Of a DNA stretch of 64,000 nt, positions 24,150-35,334 are shown piece after piece. The translations under genes were made by a program, and so were the position numbers. The notes under the pieces were generated by a model. The model did not search any database, was not told the DNA's origin, and saw only the letters and a program-made list of their open reading frames with translations. Position 1 is the stretch's first letter; each line of letters opens with the position of its first letter. The DNA comes from Gnetum montanum (Eukaryota > Streptophyta > Gnetopsida > Gnetales > Gnetaceae): the NCBI GenBank assembly GCA_015680685.1, contig MNCI01020719.1, positions 196,298 to 260,297 of the forward strand, written 5' to 3'.

Positions 24150-27100
24150 AAAAACTAAAAAGCCATGATAATGGTCAGCATGGATGGCCATCTCCCCCAC
24201 AATTGAGCTAGAGGGAGGAGATCTAAAAAAATAGAATGTGGTTGTCCATTTTTTGAGGCAGTAGTTACACTAGCTAGTATTAGTTCTAGGAAAGATTTGA
24301 CTTGTTGGATATTGAGCAACTGCTTTTTATTTGGGTTATCAGGTTTGTAAATTATCATGACCCTAGAGAGAAAGGTTTGATTAATTATATAAGGTCCCTC
24401 CCAGAATGTTTGAAATTTTATCTTTTGGGGTACATGTGTGGGGTTCTAGTAAAGAACATTATCTCCTAATTGAAGTTTTACTTTCCTAATTCTAAGGTCA
24501 TGACGTTGCTTGCTAAATGCCTTGTTCACCTCATTCAAGGATAGGGCCACTAAGCGATTTTTGTCTAGCACATTCAAATTGATCAATCTTTCCTTCTGTG
24601 CTAAACTTAGGTCAAGGTTTAGATCATGGGCCATTGAGAGTGTATAGATCTCAGATTGAATTGGAAGTATTGGAAGTTTTCTATACACTAACTCATAGGA
24701 AGAATATCCAATAGGAAGTTTCCAAGTTGAGCGATAAGCCCATAGAGCATCATTAAGTTTTGTGCTTTAGTCATTCCTATATTTGCTAATGGATCGCGTT
24801 AGTATTTTTGTAATCTCCTAGTTGGTTACCTCTACTTGACCATTGGCTTACAGGTGATACAGTGTTTTTAATCTATGTTCTACCCCTAACCATTGCATTA
24901 ATGAATGCGGCACCCCAAACCTATTCATGATATTTTGTTGTATAAATTTAGTAGTAGTGGATGATGTATAATCAGTAACAGTTACTGCTTCTACCCATTT
25001 TTTGCAGTAATCAACTACTACTATAATATATGCCTTCCCATTAGACATGGGTGTGATGGGACCCAAGAAGTTAATGCCCTATATGTTGAAAGGTTCTAGC
25101 CATTGAATCCATTGTTGAGGAACTTCTATGCAAGCAGTCATTACCCCATCACATTGACAATGTTCACAAGACTTTATGAACTGGTGGGCATCCCTAAAGA
25201 TTGTGGGCCAATAGTATCCTACCATCATGATTTTTATGGCTATGCATCTCCCTACATAGTGGCCTCCGCAAGGCCCTTCATGAGCATCCTAGAGAATGCA
25301 CAATTGATCTTCATCAGGGACACACCAACAAATTAGGCCATCATCACAGACCTTGTAAAGGTGTCCGTTGATTTCCATGAAGTATTTGACCTGATGAAGA
25401 AATTGTTGCTTCTTCCTAAAATCCATGTCTTGTGGCATCTCTTGAGTGAGAAGATATGTGAGGATGTCATTATACTGTCTTGCTTTTTTAGACATGTGTT
25501 CACTTATTGCTCTAGTAAAGATGTATTCGTCTAAAAATTGATCAAAGAGCAAGCTATCCTCCTCTTTGTTATCCCATCTTAAGCAAGAAACGTGGTTACC
25601 GACCACATTCTCAATCCCTTTTCAATCTACCATAGTAAGACTGAATTCCTACAAGATCACAAGACACCGTATAACACAAGGTCTCACCATCAACTTATTC
25701 ATAAGGAAGTGAATTACACTATGGTCCATATGTACAAATACCTTATAACCTAGCACATAATGTCTAAGCTTTTCTAGTACATACACGACTACCATTAATT
25801 CTTTCTCCATGCTAGTGTAATTCAACTATGCCCCCAAAATGCTTCTACTAGCGAAATGGATATAATATGGATGTTTCTTATCATCCAGTTGTATGAGCAC
25901 CATTCCCAAAGCATAGTTAGATGCATCTGTCATGATATGGAATGGTTCGAACCAATCTGGTGGTCATAGGATTGGTGTTTCTATGAGTTTCTCTTTTAAT
26001 TGTTGGAATGCATGTTCACATTCCTTGGTCCAAATGAAAGGTGCATCTTTCTTTGTAAGTTCTACCAACGACTTTACAATCCTAAAGAAATTCTCAATAA
26101 ATCACTGGTAGAAACCAATGTGTCTAAGGAATGACCAGATATCTTTAATAGTTTTTGGTTGGCTTGTTATTCTTGGATGACCCTTATCTTTTTTGGGTAT
26201 AACTCAATCCTTGTTTGTGAGATTCGATGCCCTATCACAATGCCTTCTTGGACCATGAGATGGCTCTTTTTCCAATTCATCCATAGATTTTTCTCTACAC
26301 ATCTCTTCAATACTTGCTCAAGTCAGTCCAAAGCTTGCTCAAATGTATCTCCATAGGTGGAGAATTTATTCATGAAAACTTCAACACCACTACCAATTTG
26401 TTATTGAAAGATACTCAGGACCAAGCGTTGAAATGTTGCAGGGGCATTACATAGGCCAAATGACATCTTATAATATGCAAAAGTCCCCTAGGGACTTGTG
26501 AATGTTGTCTTGGCCTGGTCTTCTAGCGTGATTTGGATTTGGTCATAGACACTATAACCATCCAAAAAACTATAATCACAATGCTCAAATGTGGTATCTA
26601 ACACTTGATCTACAAATGGCAAAGGAAAATGATCTTTAAATGTTCCATATTTAATAGCTTTAAGTCGATGCAAACCTGCCATTTGCCATCCTTCTTCAGC
26701 ACTACTATGAGTGGGCTAATCCACTCACTATTTGCAATTAGATAGATGAATCCTACCTTGAGGAGTTATTCTCTCTCCTCCTTGATGATTTTTTTAATTT
26801 GGGGTTCAATTGCCTCTGTGGCTGCCTTCTAGGCTTCATGGTTGGGTTACTATAGATGCAATGATGGCATATCCTTGGATTAATTATTGTTAGCTCTAGA
26901 TATGACCAACAAAGGTTGTTGACCATTTATTCACCACATTCAACAACTTTTCCTTTTGTTTAGGAGCATGTTTAGCATTAATGATGATCGTTTTACCATT
27001 CTTCAAAAATGCATACTCCATACCGGCGGGTAAAGTTTTTAGTTCTAGGGAATCCTACTTGAAGTAATCAGGGATCTCCAACTCTCCCCAACAAGTATCA

Positions 27101-27855
27101 TCATCTTCATTAAGGACTTGGGAATGAACTTGTTCAATTTTTTTCATGCCTTCAACATACGCACATGTTAGACTCTCAGTTAGCTCCATGCATATTGTGC
27201 TGCTATCTAAATCAGCTATTAGCCACTAGGTGTCTTCTTACTTTGTGGCTACTGCATATAGACACCATTGAATATTAATTTCTTGTGCACATTGATTTCA
27301 TGCTTTAATATATGTGCTCTTGATTGACCAAATATTTTGCACACGATTGCACCCATTATCATTGTACGCGATACAAGAAATATGCTTCTTCTTAATTTTG
27401 CTTAGCTCATTTTCCTTGGCTATTTCTAAGGATAGGTCCCTTATACCTATTCAAGTGTCGACCATGCTTAACCAAGCCCTTCCCATGATGATGGGAAAGT
27501 CACTTTTGCAGTTGTCCACCTTGATTACTCGAAAATTAATAGGATGGACCACCCATAGACTATGATCACAATGTCCTCTACTAATTTCAAAGGGAGAGTA
27601 ACTAACTAATCTGCTAATTCTAAATGGATGTTGCTCTTCTTAAGAGGTGGTAGGTTCTAAGCCTTGTACATATCATGGGAGATGAGGTTAACTTTGGAAC
27701 CAGAGTTAAGAAGAGCTTTGCATGGCTCATGTCTAGTAATATGTAGATAGATGAGTGGACTTCCTATATCAGATATTTTTGTAGGAAGGTTACCAACCTT
27801 AATCCAATTAGAAACAGCATGGGTTAACATTACAGTGCAAATCCTAGGTGGCACT
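24150..27855 (-). pseudogene. E-OUT-type pol remnant: protease to integrase
   Basis: Read from 27855 down: protease (EPCKALLNSGSKVNLISHDMYK, 27730-27657, with the catalytic Asp of DSG replaced by Asn), RT (FPLPFVDQVLDTTFEHCDYS, 26640-26560; catalytic box near 26375 reads FMNK), RNase H (about 25900-25700), and integrase (GPITPMSNGKAYIIVVVDY, 25066-25010, with a deletion joining NRFGVPHSL to GVEHRLKTLYHL). The end corresponds to the end of G1 pol, including a GTGGGGGAGATGGCC block. The reading is about as decayed as G1. It is downstream of gag and upstream of ORF3 in E-OUT order. Confidence 0.8.
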
Positions 27856-29179
27856 TGGTTTGAAGGGTACTCAAAGGTATTTGATGCAAAGGATGAGGAT
27901 GCTAGAGATGCTGGGTGATTAGCTAGAGTAGGTTGTGAGGGTTGGAGAGGATTGATGGGCCAGAAGAAAGGTTGTTTCCTTAATCAATTATCCAAAACAC
28001 TTGGTTGAAAAACTGGTTGTAAGTGTACAACCCTTGTAGCATTTCATTGTTGCAACTATGGAGGAATTTCAACCTACATGGATGGAGTAGAAGGTAATTG
28101 AGTTAAAGGTGGAGGTGTAGGTACAAAGGGATGTGGAGGATGATAAGGATGTAGATATGGGTTTTTCACTCAAGTAGATGATAAATGTGTTCAGTGGTAC
28201 TCTAAAGGGTAATAGTAATGCTGAAATGATGTATGGCTTGTAAAACTTCTAGGGGAGACAGGCTGGTAAACATACTACCTGTATAGATCTAGCTGCCTAT
28301 AAGGGTATTGTTTCCTTGGCAATGGCATTCCCCACAATTGTGGTTGATACCACTATTGGTATTGTTCATATGGTTGAGGAGGAGCTCCACTTGTATAGTA
28401 AGCTTGTTGTTGCTAGTGGAACTATCTTGAACTACCTTGAGGATAAGGTAATCATCTTGGAGCTTGCCTATGTGTTAGGCGAGAATTCAATGCGTACACT
28501 CCAAACTCTTGCAAGTGTGACATCACAAGGAAACATCCCTTTGTATGTTCAAATTGACAAATGTCACATTCAATTTCATCATCAGAGTTAGACACCACAA
28601 CTTCCTCTACTACAGTAGCTTTTCCCTTACCTCTTTGGTAGGCACGTTCAGTGTCTTTTCGCCTCCTGGAATTACGACCAGTATGTTGCTCTTTGGCTTC
28701 TTTGGCAATTTTTAAAGTGGTTTGAAAATCTTCATCCAAAGAGTTCCATAACTTTTCAACCTTGGCTAAAATATCAAAAATATTTTTTGATGGGCAAGGT
28801 CTTTTTGTTCACCACTTCATCAAGTGGTAACTCATCCTCGTCACAAAATTAGACCTCTCATTTTCTAATGAAAGGATACCTATTATATTCTTCAACACTT
28901 TCCCTTTTTTGTAGTTCACCTTCTTCTTTTGCTACCTACTCAATTAACCTTTGGATCAAATGAGCTCTCATTTTAGACAATCTTCCTTAGGCATACACCC
29001 TAAGGGTTCTTCTTGTTTCTGCTCTTAGCCCATTTATGATGTGGCAAAGTTGTTCCCTCTAAGAGTAATCATGGCCCAAGCATTGATGTAGGACTGAATA
29101 GTATTAGCCCATTATGGCATCCAATGGTTCATGTACTTCTTGTTTCCAGTCTTGGATTTGCCTTCTCAAATTAGAAAAA
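27788..29179 (-). pseudogene. E-OUT-type gag, 3' part (copy 1)
   Basis: Includes a zinc-knuckle-like CDICQFEHTKGC near 28560 and basic stretches. It is about 92 percent identical by eye over compared segments to 42138-43495, so gag sequence is present twice on either side of the foreign block. It stops abruptly at 29179, where CesA-derived sequence begins, in the middle of the capsid-coding part (compare 43480-43500). Confidence 0.75.
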
Positions 29180-31132
29180 TTAACAGTCCCTTATTACCAT
29201 CTTTAAAAAACCACATATTTTCAAAATGCTAAACATGTTATTATTTTCCATGAACATATTGCAAGCATTTTTCAAAACCATGAAATCCTATTTCCTTCCA
29301 TGCAAAATGCTTGAATTTTTCACTTTTAAAGAAAAGAAAAATTAAATAAAATGTTCAAGACCCAATTGGACGAGTAGCACAAATAGACTGCATGAAGCCA
29401 TGAGCGAGAATGGTCAATCTCATCATTTTCCCAAGACATCAAGGCTACCGATAAAATTGTTATTTTACATGCAAAACAAAGCAAAAACAAAGGGAAAAAG
29501 GTGCCAAAATTAGTACCATGGACAAAAATTCGAATCCAAGACATGCAACACACAATCGAAGCATGCTATGCATGGCATGTAAAAAAGTAGACATCATAAT
29601 AGAATAAAAATCATATGCAAAGGAAAAAAAAGGTGCCAAGATTAGTGCATGGACCAAAAATTCTATTCTAAACACGCAACGCAAACAAAGCATGTTATGC
29701 ATGGAATGTGAAAACGTTTACATCATGGTGGAAAATCGAATCATATCCACATTGCATGACAGTACAACATAAAAATTTATAAATGTTTCACTTATTTTAT
29801 TAAAAAATCACAGCACAGATGGTCAAAACCCTCATTTAAAGTTTAAAAGTTGTAAGTTCTCCCTACTTAGATGGCTTAGCATTGAAGTAACCTTATGATG
29901 AACCCTTTTATTTAATGGATGGTTCACAGCCTTGCTGTACCTGAGTTTTCTTGCCAAACAAAAAAAAATTTATATATTCTTGGAAATTGCATCTGCTTAA
30001 CATTTGTGTTTCCATCCTCCTCATCAACCATGATCATGATGATACTGGAGTTGTGATGAAAAGGCAAAGGCAGGAACTTCCAACACCACAAGTAGGTCCA
30101 TTGAATTAATCATTGCAAGAAGAAGAAGAACCGGAATCAAAGGTCAAAACAAAGCAACAAATGCTTAGCATTATGTTTTTGTTTTCAGATTTGCATTTGT
30201 CCTTTTTTTCTTCATCGTCGTCATAGTAGAAAAGGCCTTTCGCAGCTTTCTTGTCCTCCTCCTCCTTCTGCTACTACTTCCTGCATTGGTGAAGACTCAC
30301 CTTGAGTTTCTTCTCTCTTTCACATGCACCTAGATTTGCTTCATCAAAAGAGAAGGAAGAAGAAGAAGAAGAAAGAAGCAAATGTAAAGTAACACCTTTT
30401 CATTATTATGTTTATTTAGGCTTGCATTTTGGAGGATCCATTTTGCACTCAGAGGCGTACATTAAGGTGGAACGTGTGCATTTCAGTCGAATTTGGAAGA
30501 GTCATTGAGCATTTTGGTGCTTCACAAGGGCTGCACATCCTTTCTCGAGGAGGCCCGGCTCTGTTTCGTGTTACTCTGTAAGTTATTTGCTCAAAGGTTT
30601 GAATTAGTGGAGTTCTGGAGTGATTTGTAGCGCATTTCCATTCATTTTGGTTTGTCCATAATGTTGGATTTCCAGAATGTATGTGCTGCATTTGGATGCA
30701 TGAATTTTCACCGTTTTCATGATCTGTATTTTTTGCAATTACGGTTGTGGATGTTTTGCATTTGGAAATATGAATTCTAGTGGTTTCAATGGATTTTGAT
30801 TCATTTTGGGTAAGGTTATTTTTGTTGTTGTGTTTTAATTTTTTTGATTACGATACCACATCCATTTTGAACCCATTAACAAAAATGTTTCTTGTCATCC
30901 ATTCTGATGAATGTTGTATCCTACGCCAATTGTAATGGAATGACATGAAGCTTATTAGGATAATTTCAGCGTATGTAATTTTTTTGGTAATGTTATATAT
31001 AATAAGTTGATGAATTATTCTCTACTTCTATTGTAGTTTTGGAAGTCATGCTATGATTTAGATCTACACTTTGTGTCTCTGATTTTTGAAGAAAATGAAT
31101 TTTGATAATTTTTTTTATATAAAATATGTAAG
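29180..31132 (+). pseudogene. CesA-A: captured copy of CesA promoter, 5'UTR and 5'UTR intron 1
   Basis: Colinear with 57164-58999 of the CesA locus, from TTAAC-GTCCC at the left to the ATATGTAAG donor of 5'UTR intron 2 at the right. The intron-1 donor and acceptor regions are both retained (CTCTGTAAGT near 30565; TTGTAG near 31036), so the copy arose from DNA or unspliced RNA. It contains no CesA coding exon. It carries about 95 bp inside intron 1 (about 30912-31010) that the functional locus lacks but copy B also has. Most CpGs have become TG or CA. Confidence 0.9.
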
Positions 31133-31468
31133 GGGGACCTCCCAATCATAATTGGAAGAGCATGGCTAAGCAAAATTGATGCATGCCTAAAAATATGTGA
31201 TCTTTCCCTAATTATATCAAAGGAAAATACATTTGGAAAAATTGAGAAAAAGAAAGTTCCATGCATCGCATACAATGACACATGGTGTAATTGCTTGCAG
31301 AAGTCCTAGTTCATACAACACTTAAGATTGTCTGCATACAACTAATGTGCATAAGTAACTAACATACAAAGATTCCTGTATGCAATATCCACAAGATAGG
31401 AAGGCACCCAGTGGCTAACAGCTGACCAAGAGAGCAATTCAACTATATGCATGGAACCAACTGAGTGG
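31133..31468 (+). pseudogene. Gypsy protease fragment fused to CesA-A
   Basis: The sequence (GGGGACCTCCCAATCATAAT...) matches G1 18414-18745 on the + strand, i.e. the end of protease and the linker before RT. It begins exactly where CesA homology ends, with the shared bases TAAGG. It ends near 31468, where the strand of the gypsy sequence flips. Confidence 0.85.
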
Positions 31469-34124
31469 GTTGAAGTCACACCTGTAAAATGTGTACAATT
31501 ATTAGAAAAAAGTGCATGAGGCAAACCAAACCTGTTTATGATTTGTTGTTGAACAAATCGTGCAGCAATAAATGATATACAGTCTATAACAGTGGCTGCT
31601 TTTACCCACTTTGTAAAATAGTCAACAGCAACAACAATGTAGGCTTTTCCATTGGACATTGGTGTAATAGGCCCCATAAAATCAATTTCCCATATATCGA
31701 AGGGTTCTAAAGGTTGAATCCATTATTGTGGACCCTTCATTCTAGTAGTCATTCCCCCATCATGTTGGTAGTACTCACAAGATTGGATGAAATGATGAGC
31801 ATCCTGAAATAATGTAAGCCAATAATATTCTACAAGCAATATTTTCATGGGTATTCGTCTCCCAGCATAATGACCCCGACAAGAACTCTCATGAGCATCT
31901 TAGAAAACTCATAATTGATCTACATCTAGAACACACCATTGAACCAAGCCATCGGGACATACCTTATAAAGGTTTCCATTGATTTTCATGAAATACTTGG
32001 CTCGATGTAGAAACTACTCTTTCTTTTTAACGCTAACCCTTGTGGTGTTTGTTGTGTAAGGAGATAGGCTAAAAGACTACTATACCAATTTGTTTCTATG
32101 GTTAATTGATTATTTACTACACCTGCAAAGAGGAGTTCATTAGGAAAGCAATCAGAAAGTAGGTATTCATCCTTTTTGTTGTCCTATCTTAATCGAGATA
32201 AATAATCAACAACAATGTTCTTGGTGCCTTTACGATCTATCATTGTAAGATCAAACTCTTGTAAGATTACGAGCCATCATATGATGCAAGGGATCCCCAT
32301 TGGTTTATTCAACAGGAACCAAATTACACTATGGTCTGTATGTAAAAATATCTTCTAGCCCAATACATAGTGCCTAAACTTATCTAGTGCAAACACCACA
32401 ACCATTAGCTCCTTTTCTGTTGTGGTGTAGTTAAGTTGTGCACCAACAATACTTCGACTTGCATAGTGAATGTAATAGGGTCATTTCTAATCATCTAACT
32501 ATGTAAGTACAGCTCCTAAAGCAAAGTTGGATGCATCAGTCATTATGTGGAATGGTTTGGACCAGTCAGGAGCTTGTAGAATAGGTGTTTCTATGAGATT
32601 TTGTTTTAAAGTTTGGAAAGCTAGTTCACATTCCCTAGTCCATTCAAAGGGCACATCCTTTTTTGTTAATTCAACCAATGGTTTTGTTACCTTTGAGAAG
32701 TTTTCAATAAAGTGTCTATAATAGCCAGTATGTCCAAGTAATGACTAAACACCTTTTATAGTTTCAGGTTGACACGTGATTCCTTAAATGACTTTAATCT
32801 TTTCGAGGTCTACCTCTATCCCTATTTGTGAAATCTTATGCCCTAATCCCATGCCTTCTTGGACCATTAAATGGAATTTTTGCCAATTGAACCTTAAATT
32901 GGTTTCAACACATCATTTCAATACTTGCTTTAATTGGTCCAATGCTTGATCAAAGTCCACTCCGTAGGTGGAGAAATCATCCATGAAGACTTCCACACCA
33001 TTTCCTATTTGCTACTCAAATATGATTAGAACGAAACGTTGAAATGTTGCAGGGGCATTGCATAAGCCAAACAACATCTGTTTGTATGCAAACGTCCCCT
33101 AAGGACTCGTAAATGTACTCTTGGCTTGGTCTTCTAGGGCTATTTGAATTTTTTTGTACCCACTATACCCATCCAAAAAATTATAATAGAGATGCTTTGC
33201 AATGGTATCTAAGACTTAGTCGACGAATGGCAATGGAAAGTGGTCTTTGAATGTTACCATGTTCAATAGCCTAAGGTCTATACACACCCTTCATTTACCT
33301 TGCTTTTTGAGCACAATGACTAAGGGACTAACCCATTCACCATCAGAAATGGGGTAGATGAACCCAGCTTTTAAAAGCTATTCAATTTCTTCATTAAACA
33401 CTTGCTTAAGCTTTGGGTTCAATCGTCTTTGCGGTTGTTGTTGAGGCTTTATGGAGGGGTTAGTATAAATTCTATGTTGGCATATCCTAGGGTCTATTTT
33501 GGTTAACTTGGGATATGACCAAGCAAATACTTTCAACCATTTGTTTACTATTTTTAGCAGTCTTTCTTTTTGTTGAGGTGTGAGCTTAGCATTAATAATT
33601 ACCGGTTTCCCATTTTTGAGAAATGTGTACTCCATACTGGTGGGCAACAATTTTAACTCAAGGGGCTATTGCTTAAAGTTGTCAGGGATTTCCAACTTCT
33701 CCCAGTTGATATTTTCAATGTTAGGACTTGGCACTTGGCGATGGACTTTCTCTAACGTATCTATGCTATCAATGTAAGTGCAAGTCAAACCCTTAGTTGG
33801 TTCCATGCATATAGTTGAATTGCTCTCTTGGTTAGCTATTAGCCATTGGATGCATTCCTATCTCGTGGCTGCTACACATAAGCATCTTTTTATGTTAGTT
33901 ACTTGTGAACACTGGTTGAATGCAGGCAATGTTAAACGTTGTATGAAGTAGGACTTCTGCACACAATTACAGCCTATGTCACTGTATGCGATGGACGGAA
34001 CTTTATTCTTCTCAATCTTTCCAAATGTATTTTCCTTTGATATCTCTAGAGAAAGATCACATATTCCTAGGCATGCGTCACTTTTTCTTAGCCATGCTCT
34101 TTCCATTATGATTGGGAAGTCCCC
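31469..34124 (-). pseudogene. Gypsy pol fragment in the fold-back: protease end, RT, RNase H, integrase start
   Basis: Read from 34124 down: protease end and linker (inverse of 31133-31468), then RT with FMDDFSTYG near 32985 (catalytic aspartates kept, unlike G1 and the E-OUT copy), RNase H (TEKELMVVVFALDKF region near 32400), and integrase up to TPMSNGKAYIVVAVDYFTKW near 31650 and on to about 31490. Integrase then breaks off and the sequence folds back into the + strand linker. Stops are present throughout. Confidence 0.82.
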
Positions 34125-35322
34125 TTTACATATTTTATAAAAAAAATGATCAAAATTCGTTTCTTCAAAAATTAGAGACATAAAGTGTAGATCTAAATCA
34201 TAGCATGACTTCCGAAACTATAATAGAAGTAGAGAATAATTCATCAAATTATTATATATAACATTACCAAAAAAAAATATGTACATTGAAATTATCCCAA
34301 TAAGCTTCATGTCATTCCATTGAAATTGGCATAGGATGCAACATTCATCAAAATGGGTAACAAGAAACATTTTTGTTAATGTGTTCAAAATGGATGTGGT
34401 GCTGTAATTGAAAAATTAAAACACAACGACAAAAATAACCTTGCCCAAAATGAATCAAAATCCATTGAAACCACCAAAATTCATATTTCCAAATGTGAAA
34501 CATGCACAACCACAATCACAAAAAATACAAATCACGGAAACGACAAAAATTCATGCATCCAAATGTAGCACATACATTCTAGAAATCCAACATTATGGAC
34601 AAACCAAAATGAATGGAAATGCACTACAAATGACTCTAGAACACCACTAATTCAAACCTCTGAGCAAATAACTTACAGAGTAACCCGAAACAGAGCTGGG
34701 CCTCCTTGAAAAAGGATGTGCAAACCCTGTGAAGCGCCAAAATTCTCAATGAGTCCTCCAAATTTGACTGAAATGCACACATTCTACCTCAATGTATGCC
34801 TCCAAGCGCAAAATGGATCCTCCAAAATGCAAGCCTGAATAAATGTAATAATGCCAAGGTGCTGCTTTTCTTCTGCTGCTTTCTTCTTCTTCTTCTTCCT
34901 CCTCCTCCTTTGATGAAGCAAATCCAGGTGCACGTGAAAGAAAGAAGAAACTCAAAGTGAGTCTTCACCAATGCAGGAAGCAATAGCAGAAGGAGAAGAA
35001 GGAGGACAAGGAAGTGACAGAGGGCCTTTTCTACTATGACGATGATGAAGAAGAATAAGACAAATGCAAATCTGAAAATAAAAACATAATGCTAAACCTT
35101 TGTTGCTTTGTTTTGACCTCTAACTCTAGTTCTTCTTCTTCTTGCAACGATTAATTCAATGGATCTGCTTGCAGTGTTGGAAGCACTTGCCTTTGTCTTT
35201 TTATCGCAACTCTAGTATCATCGTGATCATGGTTTATGAGGAGGATGGAAGTACAAATGTTAAACAAATGCAATTTCTGAAATTTTAAATAGATCATTTT
35301 ATATATATTCTCGGAAATTACA
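34125..35322 (-). pseudogene. CesA-B: second, inverted copy of CesA 5' region
   Basis: The reverse complement aligns with about 57960-58999 of the CesA locus and with CesA-A, including the intron-1 segment missing from the functional locus. At its outer end (about 35293-35321) a short piece with ATTCTCGGAAATTA reads in the + direction, i.e. opposite to the rest of the copy, suggesting a second, small fold-back. Only about 2 of 14 CpGs are left in the best-compared 125-bp window (34733-34857). Confidence 0.88.
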
Positions 35323-35334
35323 AGGTTACCTGTT

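Larger units (their letters stand above)
29960..35322. repeat. Large inverted repeat: CesA 5' region plus gypsy protease, arms about 1.5 kb
   Basis: The left arm, about 29960-31468 (+), and the right arm, about 33794-35322 (-), carry the same composite: CesA promoter/5'UTR fused to gypsy protease at the same junction (31132/31133 and 34124/34125). The loop is about 2.3 kb of gypsy pol. A transcript through both arms could pair with itself. The arms have diverged noticeably, so pairing would be imperfect. Confidence 0.82.

Noticed and set aside
29180-31132. CesA-A as a second CesA gene
   Set aside because: It ends at the donor of 5'UTR intron 2 and is followed by gypsy protease. No CesA coding exon is present there or in CesA-B.
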